From NCBI GenBank assembly GCA_030608725.1, contig JAUWDP010000046.1:1-7469 (forward strand): DNA of 7,469 nt, in the 5' to 3' direction. This document shows positions 1 through 5,997 of this stretch, in pieces. Both the position numbers and the translations under genes were made by a program. Source of the DNA: Candidatus Bathyarchaeota archaeon. Lineage in GTDB: Archaea; Thermoproteota; Bathyarchaeia; TCS64. Position 1 is the first letter of the stretch; each line of letters begins with the position of its first letter. Under the pieces are notes generated by a model, which was not told the DNA's origin, searched no databases, and was given only the letters and a program-made list of their open reading frames with translations.

Positions 1-628
1 CAGTTGCCTCGAGGGCCATGGGCACCATGACGCCGTTGGCTATCACGGAGGCGTCTGAGCCATCCCTCAGGACGTTTGTCCTGCCCAGGGTAAACTCGCA
101 TCCCTCGGCGTAAGCCACCGGCGTTTCGCCTCTCGCTAGGCGGAGGTATGCGGGTCCGGGGGTGTCCACTATGGCCTTGAGGGCTTCAACGGCCTCAGGT
201 GCATCCGCCGGTACGACGACCTTCATGTCCGGTAGAACCCTCATCACGGCTACGTCGCCGTAGGTCTGGTGGGAGTCGCCGTCGGCGCTGGGGGAGAGGC
301 CGCTGTGAGTGCCCACTATCTTGACGTTGAGCCCTGGCCTCGCCACGGAGCTGGAGATCTGCTCCCAGGACCTGCAGGCCACGAACATCGCGAACCCGCA
401 GGTGATGGGCGTCTTCCCTGAGACCGCCAGGCCCGCTGCTATTCCGATCATGTCCTGCTCGCTGATGCCGATCCTGATGAACCTCTCCGGGAACCTCTCG
501 GCGAAGTATGTGACCTTGGTGGAGGCCGCGACGTCCGGGTCGAGGACCACGAGATCCTCGTGGATCAGCCCCAGGTCTACGAGGGCCCTGCCGAAGTGCT
601 CCAGCTGGGATGCGGTCTTTGTCTGCAT
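1..628 (-). CDS. Transketolase, C-terminal subunit (partial, runs off left edge)
   Basis: Pyrimidine-binding half of a split archaeal transketolase, which pairs with the upstream-encoded N-subunit to move two-carbon ketol units in the non-oxidative pentose phosphate pathway (cytoplasm). I translated 209 codons from the ATG at 628; the 3' end lies outside the window. Visible landmarks are the catalytic glutamate in RIGISEQDMIG (Glu57, the residue that activates thiamine diphosphate), followed by the AAGLA helix, and the substrate-binding stretch GDSHQTYGDVAVMR (His120). The later VIANG segment begins the C-terminal Rossmann-like domain. The start is well supported: its ATG follows the N-subunit stop with no gap (TAGATG), and an AAGGAG Shine-Dalgarno lies 9 bases upstream inside the preceding gene, so the two are almost certainly translationally coupled in one operon. 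A 1-deoxyxylulose-5-phosphate synthase half is the main alternative, but the adjacent N-subunit favours transketolase. Confidence 0.93.
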   Translation of the reverse strand, partial: MQTKTASQLEHFGRALVDLGLIHEDLVVLDPDVAASTKVTYFAERFPERFIRIGISEQDMIGIAAGLAVSGKTPITCGFAMFVACRSWEQISSSVARPGLNVKIVGTHSGLSPSADGDSHQTYGDVAVMRVLPDMKVVVPADAPEAVEALKAIVDTPGPAYLRLARGETPVAYAEGCEFTLGRTNVLRDGSDASVIANGVMVPMALEAT

Positions 629-1711
629 CTACGTCAGCTCCTTCAGGGCTCGCTTGAGCTCCTGGGCGTCGGGGGTCTTCCGGCTGTACTTGTTCCCCTC
701 CATGAATGAGATGCCCTTCCCCTTGGTCGTCATCGCGATGATGACGCTGGGTCTCCCGGTGGTGAGGTCGCAGGCGTTGAGGGCGTCGAGGATGCTAGCG
801 GGGTCGTTCCCGTCGGCCTCCATCGCCTCCCAGCCGAAGGACCTCCACTTGTCCGCCAGGGGGTCCATCGCCTTGATCTCCGCGGTCCTCCCCGTCAGCT
901 GGTAGCCGTTGCGGTCGACGATGGCGGTGAGGTTGTCGAGGTCGTGGTGGGCGGCGGTCAGGGCGGCCTCCCAGACCTGTCCCTCGTTGAGCTCTCCATC
1001 CCCCAGGAGGACGTAGGTCCTGCTGCCCGAGCCGTCCATCTTAGATGCCAGGGCCATCCCCACGCCTATTGACAGCCCCTGCCCGAGGGAGCCGGTGCTG
1101 GCGTCCACGCCCGGGATCTCCATGTCGGGGTGCCCCTGCAGCTGGCTGCCTATCTCCCTGAGGGTCATCAGCCTGTCGGGGGAGATGTATCCCGCCTCCG
1201 AGAGGACGGCGTAGAGGGCTGGGGCGGCGTGGCCCTTGCTGAGGACGAACCTGTCCCTGTCTTTCCAGGAGGGGTTCTTGGGGTCGTGCTTCATCTTGAT
1301 CATGTAGAGGATGGCAAGGATGTCCACCGCTGAGAGGGAGGCCCCCAGATGGCCGGAGCCGGCCTCGGCGATCATCCTGAGGACCGTTTTCCTCAGGTCT
1401 TTGATGACGGTGCCCAGGGGCCTGAAGCCCGAGCGGGTCTGGACCATGTTCCCGTGGACTGTGGGGTCCTCGCCGACGGTGAGGTTCGAGATGAACCGCC
1501 CCAGCTCGGTGAGCTCCACCCCCGAGAAGTTGGAGGGGTCGCCGTAGGATATGAGGTTGAGCTCCTTCAGGATCTGGGCGTTCCTCTTCAGTGTTGAGAG
1601 GGGGATCTTGTGTCTACGGGAGATCCCTCTCAGAACGGATGTGACTGACGCCGGGACCCTCGGGATGTTGGTCAGGATGAGAACTTGGTTCTTATTGATT
1701 GTACGAAGCAC
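629..1711 (-). CDS. Transketolase, N-terminal subunit with N-terminal winged-helix domain
   Basis: The thiamine-diphosphate-binding half of a split transketolase; with the abutting C-subunit it would form the active enzyme of the non-oxidative pentose phosphate pathway. Residues 89-360 are the enzyme: GSGHLGASLSAVDIL (119-132; usual GHPG is GHLG here), SKGHAAPALY (158-167), TGSLGQGLS (206-214) and the cofactor/Mg motif starting GDGELNEGQ (237-245) and closing with DRNG (267-270). Residues 1-80 are extra: a helix-turn-helix (about 23-53) followed by VELTELGRFISNL, typical of a winged-helix wing and final helix. Archaeal N-subunits are usually about 270-285 residues, so this 360-residue form is long. 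The start used is a GTG at 1711 with no clear Shine-Dalgarno. Coding-like sequence continues 27 codons upstream without a start codon. An internal ATG at 1447 would give a normal-length enzyme, but it too lacks a good ribosome site. Enzyme identity is firm; the start and the role of the DNA-binding-like domain are uncertain. Confidence 0.92.
   Translation of the reverse strand: MLRTINKNQVLILTNIPRVPASVTSVLRGISRRHKIPLSTLKRNAQILKELNLISYGDPSNFSGVELTELGRFISNLTVGEDPTVHGNMVQTRSGFRPLGTVIKDLRKTVLRMIAEAGSGHLGASLSAVDILAILYMIKMKHDPKNPSWKDRDRFVLSKGHAAPALYAVLSEAGYISPDRLMTLREIGSQLQGHPDMEIPGVDASTGSLGQGLSIGVGMALASKMDGSGSRTYVLLGDGELNEGQVWEAALTAAHHDLDNLTAIVDRNGYQLTGRTAEIKAMDPLADKWRSFGWEAMEADGNDPASILDALNACDLTTGRPSVIIAMTTKGKGISFMEGNKYSRKTPDAQELKRALKELT
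638..643 (-). promoter_or_regulatory. Shine-Dalgarno site for transketolase C-subunit
   Basis: AAGGAG on the minus strand, inside the last codons of the N-subunit gene and 9 bases before the C-subunit ATG. It fixes the start at 628 and implies coupled translation of the two subunits, as expected for proteins needed in equal amounts. Confidence 0.7.
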
Positions 1712-1799
1712 GATTCGACGGAGATCGTCTAACTGTGCCTCGGATAATGGAATTGGCGCATCTTTACACCACCGAATTTGGCTTTCATTCTTTCAGCGC

Positions 1800-1807
1800 T
1801 TATTTAA
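1800..1807 (-). promoter_or_regulatory. TATA-box-like promoter for the transketolase operon
   Basis: TTAAATAA on the minus strand in the 142-base gap between the ACT gene and the transketolase N-subunit. At normal archaeal spacing transcription would start near 1778. A GGTG Shine-Dalgarno-like site then precedes an ATG at 1761 whose frame closes after ten codons, whereas the annotated GTG lies at 1711. The box suggests that the transketolase pair has its own promoter rather than depending only on read-through from the ACT gene. Confidence 0.45.
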
Positions 1808-1828
1808 GGATACCGGACAGGTTGGATT

Positions 1829-1854
1829 GGCCATTTAGAGGCCCTTTGATGGCC
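1829..1854 (-). terminator. Inverted repeat just after the ACT gene
   Basis: Perfect six-base arms GGCCAT and ATGGCC separated by 14 bases, beginning at the last base of the ACT gene stop codon. It could form a hairpin at the end of that transcript or be a protein-binding palindrome upstream of the transketolase promoter. There is no downstream T-run, so terminator function is only a guess. Confidence 0.3.
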
Positions 1855-2672
1855 TACTCCGTCCATCCCAGGCTTCTCACGTCGAACTTCAGTATCTCAG
1901 GGGCGGCCTCAGCCTTTGAGACCAGCTCCTCGACGCTGCCTATCTGGAGGACTCCGTAGATCATCCAGAGCCCCGTGGCCTCCTCGTGGTGCTGGGCGTC
2001 GACGGCGTGCATGTTCACCTGGGTCGCGACGACGGCGGAGAGCTTGTTGAGGGCTCCGGGTATGTCGTTGAGCATGGCTGAGATCTCCAGGAGCTTGGTG
2101 CCCGGCGGGAGGAAGTCGATGAACAGTGCCTGGATGTCCGCCCACGCCTTGAGAATCGCGTGGCCCCCGGTCACACCGCCCACGTTCTCGGGGAGGAGCA
2201 GGTACATATCGCCCTTTTCGTCGGCCTTTATCTGGTAGGAAGACTCGAGCTCGAATGCCTGGGGGAAGAACTCGGTGATCTCCCGGGATGTGACGAACCC
2301 ACCGAGCCCCTCGAGCTCGTCGACGATGTCGTCGGCGGTCACGTCCATGTCCTTGAAGTCCGCGATGTACTCGGAGACCCAGATGTTCCCCAGCCCGAAG
2401 GCGCTGCTGCTCAGTATGTTCACCCCCTTGGAGGAGAAGAGCTCAGTGACGCTGGCGAGGGAGCCCATGATGTCCTCCATGAAGACCCTGAAGTAGCTGA
2501 CGTGGGGGTTCAGCCGCATCGTGGAGACCGAGAGCCGAGAGGATCCCGCGGTACTACCCCCGAAGAGGTTCTGCCCCGGGAAGAGGTTGAGTGCCCCTGC
2601 GATCTTCTCGTCGATGTACACCCTCCAGCCCCCCTCGACCTGCTCAACCTTGGAATGGCCGCATACTATCAT
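1854..2672 (-). CDS. Protein with two ACT domains
   Basis: A 272-residue soluble protein that I cannot assign to a named family. Two regions look like ACT domains, the beta-alpha-beta folds that usually bind amino acids and regulate metabolism: about residues 60-127 (YFRVFMEDIMGSLASVTEL, then VNILSSSAFG) and 194-266 (LLEISAMLNDIPGALNKLS, then VNMHAVDAQ). In each, the D-x-x-G/P-x-L turn before the first helix is the ligand-side signature. The first 50 residues (WRVYIDEKIAGALNLFPGQ) faintly recall an AbrB-type swapped-hairpin segment, which I would not rely on. There is no catalytic domain, signal peptide or membrane segment. It sits upstream of, and on the same strand as, the transketolase pair, and diverges from the epimerase gene, so a sensing or regulatory role in that neighbourhood is plausible but inferred. 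The ATG at 2672 lies about 20 bases past the start predicted from a TATA box at 2717-2725. Confidence 0.8.
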   Translation of the reverse strand: MIVCGHSKVEQVEGGWRVYIDEKIAGALNLFPGQNLFGGSTAGSSRLSVSTMRLNPHVSYFRVFMEDIMGSLASVTELFSSKGVNILSSSAFGLGNIWVSEYIADFKDMDVTADDIVDELEGLGGFVTSREITEFFPQAFELESSYQIKADEKGDMYLLLPENVGGVTGGHAILKAWADIQALFIDFLPPGTKLLEISAMLNDIPGALNKLSAVVATQVNMHAVDAQHHEEATGLWMIYGVLQIGSVEELVSKAEAAPEILKFDVRSLGWTE

Positions 2673-2716
2673 CTGTCACACGCTCAGAAACCTGACGTTG
2701 ACTACTTGGAGCCTTG

Positions 2717-2725
2717 ATATTATAG
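2717..2725 (-). promoter_or_regulatory. TATA box of the ACT-domain gene
   Basis: CTATAATAT on the minus strand; the expected transcription start is near 2695, leaving a leader of roughly 20 bases before the ATG at 2672. It shares a 125-base divergent region with the epimerase promoter, so one bound regulator could affect both directions. Confidence 0.55.
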
Positions 2726-2767
2726 GGTTTCCGACAACTATTTTGGGCCAGATTGGTAGGTAAGCGC

Positions 2768-2775
2768 CTAAATAC
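2768..2775 (+). promoter_or_regulatory. TATA box of the epimerase gene, leaderless-type spacing
   Basis: CTAAATAC ends 22 bases before the ATG at 2798, so transcription would begin at or next to the start codon. This is the usual arrangement for archaeal leaderless mRNAs and is the main reason for choosing that ATG over a TTG at 2753, which lies upstream of the box. Confidence 0.6.
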
Positions 2776-2797
2776 ACCTAGGACATGTGGAACCTTG

Positions 2798-3415
2798 ATG
2801 GAGCCGCTGATAGTACCCGCGATAATCGCCGAGAGCCAGGAGGAGCTCGACTCGATGTTGGAGAGGTTGAATGGCAAGGTGGAGCGGGTGATGCTGGACG
2901 TCATGGACGGAAAATTCGTCCCCAGCAGGTCCCTGGACTTCGACTTCAAGCTCCCCGAGGGCTTCGAGTACGAGGTGCACATGATGGCCGTCGATCCCCT
3001 CGAACGCCTCTCGGCCATGGCGGGAAAGGTGGACATAGCAATCCTTCACGTCGAGACCCTCACCGACGTCAGGGCTGCGATTGATGGGGTAAGGGAGCTG
3101 GGGCTCCAGCTGACCCTCGCATTAAACCCGGGAACTGAAGTCGACGTCGTCGAACCCTACCTCAACAAGGTCGACGGGGTTCTCGTGATGACCGTGGACC
3201 CGGGGGCCTATGGAGGGAGGTACATCCCGGAGGCACTGGAGAAGGTGAGGCGGATCAGGGAGCTGGACCCTGAGATCCCTATCGAGGTCGACGGTGGGAT
3301 GAACGTCGAGAACTCCAGGGCGGCCAGGGAGGCCGGGGCCAACGTCATCGCGTCGGGCTCGTTCATATTGAAGAGCGTGGACGTTGCACAGGCCGTGGAA
3401 GCCCTGTCACGATGA
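2798..3415 (+). CDS. Ribulose-phosphate 3-epimerase family protein (divergent)
   Basis: A 205-residue TIM-barrel protein of the ribulose-phosphate 3-epimerase family, which interconverts ribulose-5-phosphate and xylulose-5-phosphate, the latter being a transketolase substrate. Family landmarks in order: VPAII (6-10), LDVMDGKFVPS (33-43), VHMMAVDP (60-67), LALNPGTEV (108-116), MTVDPGAYGG (131-140), IEVDGGMN (162-169) and the phosphate-binding ASGSFI (185-190). Expected metal and acid/base residues Asp34, His61 and Asp165 are present. However, the histidine that normally starts the HVDxMDG motif is Met32, and the conserved serines of the N-terminal PSILSAD motif are alanines (PAIIAE). It may therefore be a variant epimerase or act on a related sugar phosphate. 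The ATG at 2798 fits a leaderless promoter and removes 15 poorly conserved residues that a TTG at 2753 would add. It diverges from the ACT gene and lies near both transketolase genes. Confidence 0.85.
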   Translation: MEPLIVPAIIAESQEELDSMLERLNGKVERVMLDVMDGKFVPSRSLDFDFKLPEGFEYEVHMMAVDPLERLSAMAGKVDIAILHVETLTDVRAAIDGVRELGLQLTLALNPGTEVDVVEPYLNKVDGVLVMTVDPGAYGGRYIPEALEKVRRIRELDPEIPIEVDGGMNVENSRAAREAGANVIASGSFILKSVDVAQAVEALSR

Positions 3416-3433
3416 CCCTGCACCCATGAAAAG

Positions 3434-3443
3434 AATATAATAT
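3434..3443 (+). promoter_or_regulatory. TATA box of the ThrRS editing-domain gene
   Basis: AATATAATAT in the 58-base gap after the epimerase. The predicted transcription start is near 3463, giving a leader of about ten bases that includes a weak AGGTG ribosome site before the ATG at 3474. Confidence 0.55.
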
Positions 3444-3473
3444 CCGAGCAGCGGTGTAGAGACAGGTGTCTAG

Positions 3474-3887
3474 ATGAGAGTTCTTCAGCTACACTGTTCA
3501 GAGTTCGGCTACGAGGTCAAGAAGGAGACCCCCGTCGCAGAGCAGCCCGCCAGCCCCAAGGAGCAGCAGCTCGAGGACGTCCTGGTCTGCTTCATCTGCT
3601 ACGAGAAGGACGACGAGGGGAGGACGGACGAGATCACCAAGGAGTTCGTGGAGAACATAAAGGTCGACGTCTCCAGGATCGGCTGCAGCAGCGTCCTCCT
3701 CTACCCCTACGCCCACCTCTCCAAGAACCTCGGGTCCCCCCGCCGGGCGAAGGGCTTCCTCAACAACCTGAGGCAGAATCTCCAAAAGGAGGGCATCGAG
3801 GTCAACAAGTCCCCCTTCGGCTGGTACAAGGCGTTCAACCTGGCCTGCATAGGCCATCCCCTGGCGGAGGCCTACAGGGAGTTCTGA
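3474..3887 (+). CDS. Stand-alone archaeal threonyl-tRNA synthetase editing domain
   Basis: This 137-residue protein matches along its whole length the N-terminal editing domain of archaeal ThrRS (the D-aminoacyl-tRNA deacylase-like fold), which removes serine wrongly attached to tRNA-Thr. Sequence signs are the opening MRVLQLHCSEFGYEV, YPYAHLSKNLGSP (77-89) and SPFGWYKAFN (113-122) followed by GHPLAE. By recalled alignment with Pyrococcus ThrRS, where His83, Tyr120, Lys121 and Glu134 are important, the matching residues here are His81, Tyr118, Lys119 and Glu132, all present with a constant offset of two. The ORF stops after the domain, with no catalytic ThrRS module following; the next gene is unrelated. 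It is therefore likely a trans-editing factor or the editing partner of a split ThrRS, as known in some crenarchaea. An in-frame TAG directly before the ATG confirms the start. A D-Tyr-tRNA deacylase-like function is possible but less likely. Confidence 0.88.
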   Translation: MRVLQLHCSEFGYEVKKETPVAEQPASPKEQQLEDVLVCFICYEKDDEGRTDEITKEFVENIKVDVSRIGCSSVLLYPYAHLSKNLGSPRRAKGFLNNLRQNLQKEGIEVNKSPFGWYKAFNLACIGHPLAEAYREF

Positions 3888-3906
3888 TCCGCGAGGCTCC
3901 TAAACC

Positions 3907-3912
3907 TTTTAT
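3907..3912 (+). promoter_or_regulatory. TATA-like element for the M29/NicX-like gene
   Basis: TTTTAT preceded by CCTAAACC, in the 57-base gap before the gene. Transcription would begin around 3935, leaving a short leader of about ten bases before the ATG at 3945. The T-rich stretch could also help end the preceding transcript. Confidence 0.45.
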
Positions 3913-3944
3913 CGATTCTCCATCTTCTGTAGAGTCGAGTTTCT

Positions 3945-4970
3945 ATGTCCAAGTGGTATGAGTTCGAGCTGGGGAAGGCCGCTGACATCCTGACGCGGGA
4001 GCTCTTCAAGCTCAAGGAGGGGGAGACGTTCGTCATCACCGCTGACACGGAGTCTGACATGAGGGTCGTGGAGGCCACGGCGAGGGCAGCCTTCTCGCTG
4101 GGGGCCAAGCCGATGGTCATCTGGACCCCCGCGGCTCTGGGCGTCGGGGCGGCGGCGGACCCCATGCTGCCCCAGGAGGCCCTCGTCGGCGCGCTTAAGG
4201 GGGCGGACGCCTGGGTGGAGTTCAACAACCAGTGGATCTTCTACTCCGAGACCTACACTCGGGCGATGAAGGAGAACGAGAGGCTGAGGTACAGCTGCCT
4301 TGTGGGGATGAACGCCGATATGATGGTGCGCTGCATCGGTCGTGTTGACTACCCCGCCCTCGGGGAGTTCATGGCCAAGATCACAGACCTCACCAAGTCG
4401 GCGAAGGAGATGCGTATAACCACCCCGGCGGGGATGGACGTCGCCTTCAGGAACAGGCACCCCGGGCGCGGCGGCTACTCCCTCGGCTACGCGGACACCC
4501 CAGGCTCCCACATGATGGCGGGGCAGATCTACTGGGGCATCCAGAGCGACACCATCGACGGGAAGATTGTCTTCGACGGCTCCGTGGTGCCGCCTCTGGG
4601 CCTCCTCAAGGAGCCCGTCACACTGGTCATCGAGAAGGGGGACATCGTGGGCTTCGAGGGCGGGAAGGAGGCATTGGAGTATGAGGCATGGCTCAGGGGC
4701 TTCGACCACCCCAACATGATGAAGATGGCCCACATCTGTTACGGCTTCAACCCTGGCGCCAAGCTCACCGGGGACATCGTCGAGGACGAGCGGGTCTGGG
4801 GCTGCGTCGAGTGGGGGATCGGCCACATGCGCTCCACACCCGCCCCTTCCCATTCGGACGGCATCTGCCTGAACGCCTCGGTCTGGCTCGACGGGGAGCA
4901 GGTCCTTGACAGGGGCAGGAGCGTCCACCCGGAGCTCGCGGAGCTGGCCAGGAAACTGGGCAAGCAGTAA
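3945..4970 (+). CDS. M29 aminopeptidase / NicX-type dioxygenase superfamily metal enzyme
   Basis: A 341-residue cytoplasmic protein of the superfamily that contains thermophilic M29 aminopeptidases and 2,5-dihydroxypyridine 5,6-dioxygenase (NicX). The N-terminal half is an alpha/beta domain; the C-terminal half carries the family marks IDGKIVFDGSVVPPLG (204-219), CYGFNPGAKLTGD (265-277), WGIGHMRS (290-297) and PSHSDG (301-306). Candidate metal ligands are His189, His263, His294, His303 and Asp305. In M29 peptidases two ligands are glutamates, one in the GEV motif and one just before the GIGxNP motif; here histidines (His189 and His263) occupy these places. A 2-His-1-Asp set of His263, His303 and Asp305 resembles the Fe(II) site reported for NicX (His265, His318, Asp320, from memory). 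Automatic annotation would probably call it a leucyl aminopeptidase; I consider a dioxygenase-like or other lyase role at least as likely. Substrate unknown. Flanked by its own promoter and a T-run downstream, so probably a single-gene transcript. Confidence 0.8.
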   Translation: MSKWYEFELGKAADILTRELFKLKEGETFVITADTESDMRVVEATARAAFSLGAKPMVIWTPAALGVGAAADPMLPQEALVGALKGADAWVEFNNQWIFYSETYTRAMKENERLRYSCLVGMNADMMVRCIGRVDYPALGEFMAKITDLTKSAKEMRITTPAGMDVAFRNRHPGRGGYSLGYADTPGSHMMAGQIYWGIQSDTIDGKIVFDGSVVPPLGLLKEPVTLVIEKGDIVGFEGGKEALEYEAWLRGFDHPNMMKMAHICYGFNPGAKLTGDIVEDERVWGCVEWGIGHMRSTPAPSHSDGICLNASVWLDGEQVLDRGRSVHPELAELARKLGKQ

Positions 4971-4978
4971 ACCTCCAC

Positions 4979-4985
4979 TCTTTTT
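4979..4985 (+). terminator. T-rich transcription end after the M29/NicX-like gene
   Basis: TCTTTTT nine to fifteen bases after the TAA stop, followed by CC and more T. Archaeal RNA polymerases often stop at such T-runs without a hairpin. No stem is visible here. Confidence 0.35.
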
Positions 4986-5013
4986 CCATTCCAGCGATTT
5001 CCCTTGATACACG

Positions 5014-5058
5014 TTTTATTATCTGTCGCGCGCGCAATGGGGAAAGCAACTTCTTTTA
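5014..5058 (+). promoter_or_regulatory. Candidate promoter elements for the M23-like gene
   Basis: Two TATA-like stretches lie in the 125-base gap: TTTTATTA at 5014-5021 and CTTTTAG at 5052-5058. The second predicts a transcription start near 5080, close to the TTG at 5087 and ATG at 5096; the first predicts a start near 5044 with a leader of about 50 bases. An alternating CG stretch of nine bases (5027-5035) lies between them. I cannot tell which element is used. Confidence 0.35.
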
Positions 5059-5095
5059 GGCCCAACACCCGTATTCGGATACTGCATTGGTCGAG

Positions 5096-5974
5096 ATGGC
5101 TCCCGTCGCATCGTCCGAGGGCGTAACGATCTCCTGCCCCGTCGACGGGATGTTCTCCTTCTACAACAGCCCCTACCCCGCCCACCGCCAGTCAACGGGA
5201 GTCGACGTCTACCCTGACACAGGCTTCGGTGGTATAGCTCCATCCCCCGTCAGCGGAGAGGTGACCCTCATCAGGCGTGTGAGAGGCCCCAGGGGGAGGG
5301 GTTATGAGGCCTCGGAGTACGACGTGGTCACGCTACTGCGGAGCCTTGAGAACCCCGGCAAGGTCGTCAAGCTTCTCCACGTCGACCCCACACTGAGTGT
5401 AGGAGACGAGGTCAGGGCCGGGGAGGAGCTGGGGAGGCTGCTCCGCTCAGGGTACTACGGCTTCGCGACGTCCCCCCACGTCCACGTGGAGGTCCGGGAG
5501 CCCGCTGATCCCCTCCGGGCACGGGGCGGACACCGGATGGAGAGGGTTATAGATGTTGGCCGGGTCGAGCCCCTTGAGGAGCTGAGGGGCGTCGTGACCC
5601 TGTGCTCCCCTGAGTTCTCCATCGTAAGGCTTGACACCTCCACATATGGGCTCCCAGCGGACGTCGGAGGCGTATCTGGTGTACTCGACGGGGGCATCCC
5701 CTACTACGGCTGGATGGGAGTCCATTATGATTCAGGGAAACCGGAGGGAGGCGCTGTGGAGCTAATGGGGCACCCGATAGCCACGACAAGGGCTATCCAT
5801 GACAGGGTGTGCCTGGCGGACTGCACTGACTTCTCGGTCAATGTGGAGGGGAAACCGATTCTGGGGCTATCTCTTCGGCTCTCGCCACGGAGAGGCGCGG
5901 AGGTCAAGCTTGTTCCGAGGAAAGTCGGCGACCTCGTCCTCGAAGAGGGTAGCGAGGTTATGGTGGTCATCTAG
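5096..5974 (+). CDS. M23-family-like (LytM-fold) protein without signal peptide
   Basis: A 292-residue protein whose first 140 residues look like an M23/LytM zinc metallopeptidase fold. Signs in order: HRQSTGVDVYPD (30-41), IAPSPVSGEVTLI (47-59), LLHVDPTLSVGDEV (93-106), AGEELGRL (108-115) and SPHVHVEVRE (127-136). The usual zinc ligands would be His30, Asp37 and His130, with His128 as the second histidine of HxH. The first motif is stretched to H-x6-D instead of H-x3-D, so catalysis is uncertain. The remaining 150 residues are beta-rich and unrecognised. M23 enzymes normally cut peptidoglycan outside the cell, but no signal peptide or membrane segment is seen and archaea lack murein, so the fold may instead bind or carry a ligand. 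An in-frame TTG at 5087 would add three residues; ATG at 5096 is preferred. A palindrome directly follows the stop codon. Confidence 0.72.
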   Translation: MAPVASSEGVTISCPVDGMFSFYNSPYPAHRQSTGVDVYPDTGFGGIAPSPVSGEVTLIRRVRGPRGRGYEASEYDVVTLLRSLENPGKVVKLLHVDPTLSVGDEVRAGEELGRLLRSGYYGFATSPHVHVEVREPADPLRARGGHRMERVIDVGRVEPLEELRGVVTLCSPEFSIVRLDTSTYGLPADVGGVSGVLDGGIPYYGWMGVHYDSGKPEGGAVELMGHPIATTRAIHDRVCLADCTDFSVNVEGKPILGLSLRLSPRRGAEVKLVPRKVGDLVLEEGSEVMVVI

Positions 5975-5997
5975 AATATTCAGTGTACTGGAATATT
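5975..5997 (+). terminator. Inverted repeat plus T-run after the M23-like gene
   Basis: AATATTC and GAATATT form a perfect seven-base inverted repeat around a nine-base loop, beginning at the base after the TAG stop and followed by TTTTC. The inner AGT/ACT bases extend the symmetry imperfectly. The position suits a transcription terminator; the long palindrome could equally be an operator. Confidence 0.45.

Noticed and set aside
309..905. 198-codon open frame on the plus strand
   Set aside because: Antisense to both transketolase subunits, whose catalytic motifs are clear on the minus strand; no recognisable product.
2753..2797. TTG start adding 15 residues to the epimerase
   Set aside because: It lies upstream of the TATA box, and the added residues precede the normal N-terminal strand of the family.
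3909..5012. 367-codon open frame on the minus strand
   Set aside because: It lies wholly opposite the M29/NicX-like gene, has a biased Val/Gly/Leu/His/Arg-rich composition typical of antisense of GC-rich DNA, and shows no motif.
5071..5082. Small hairpin GTAT-TCGG-ATAC before the M23-like gene
   Set aside because: Only four base pairs; expected by chance.
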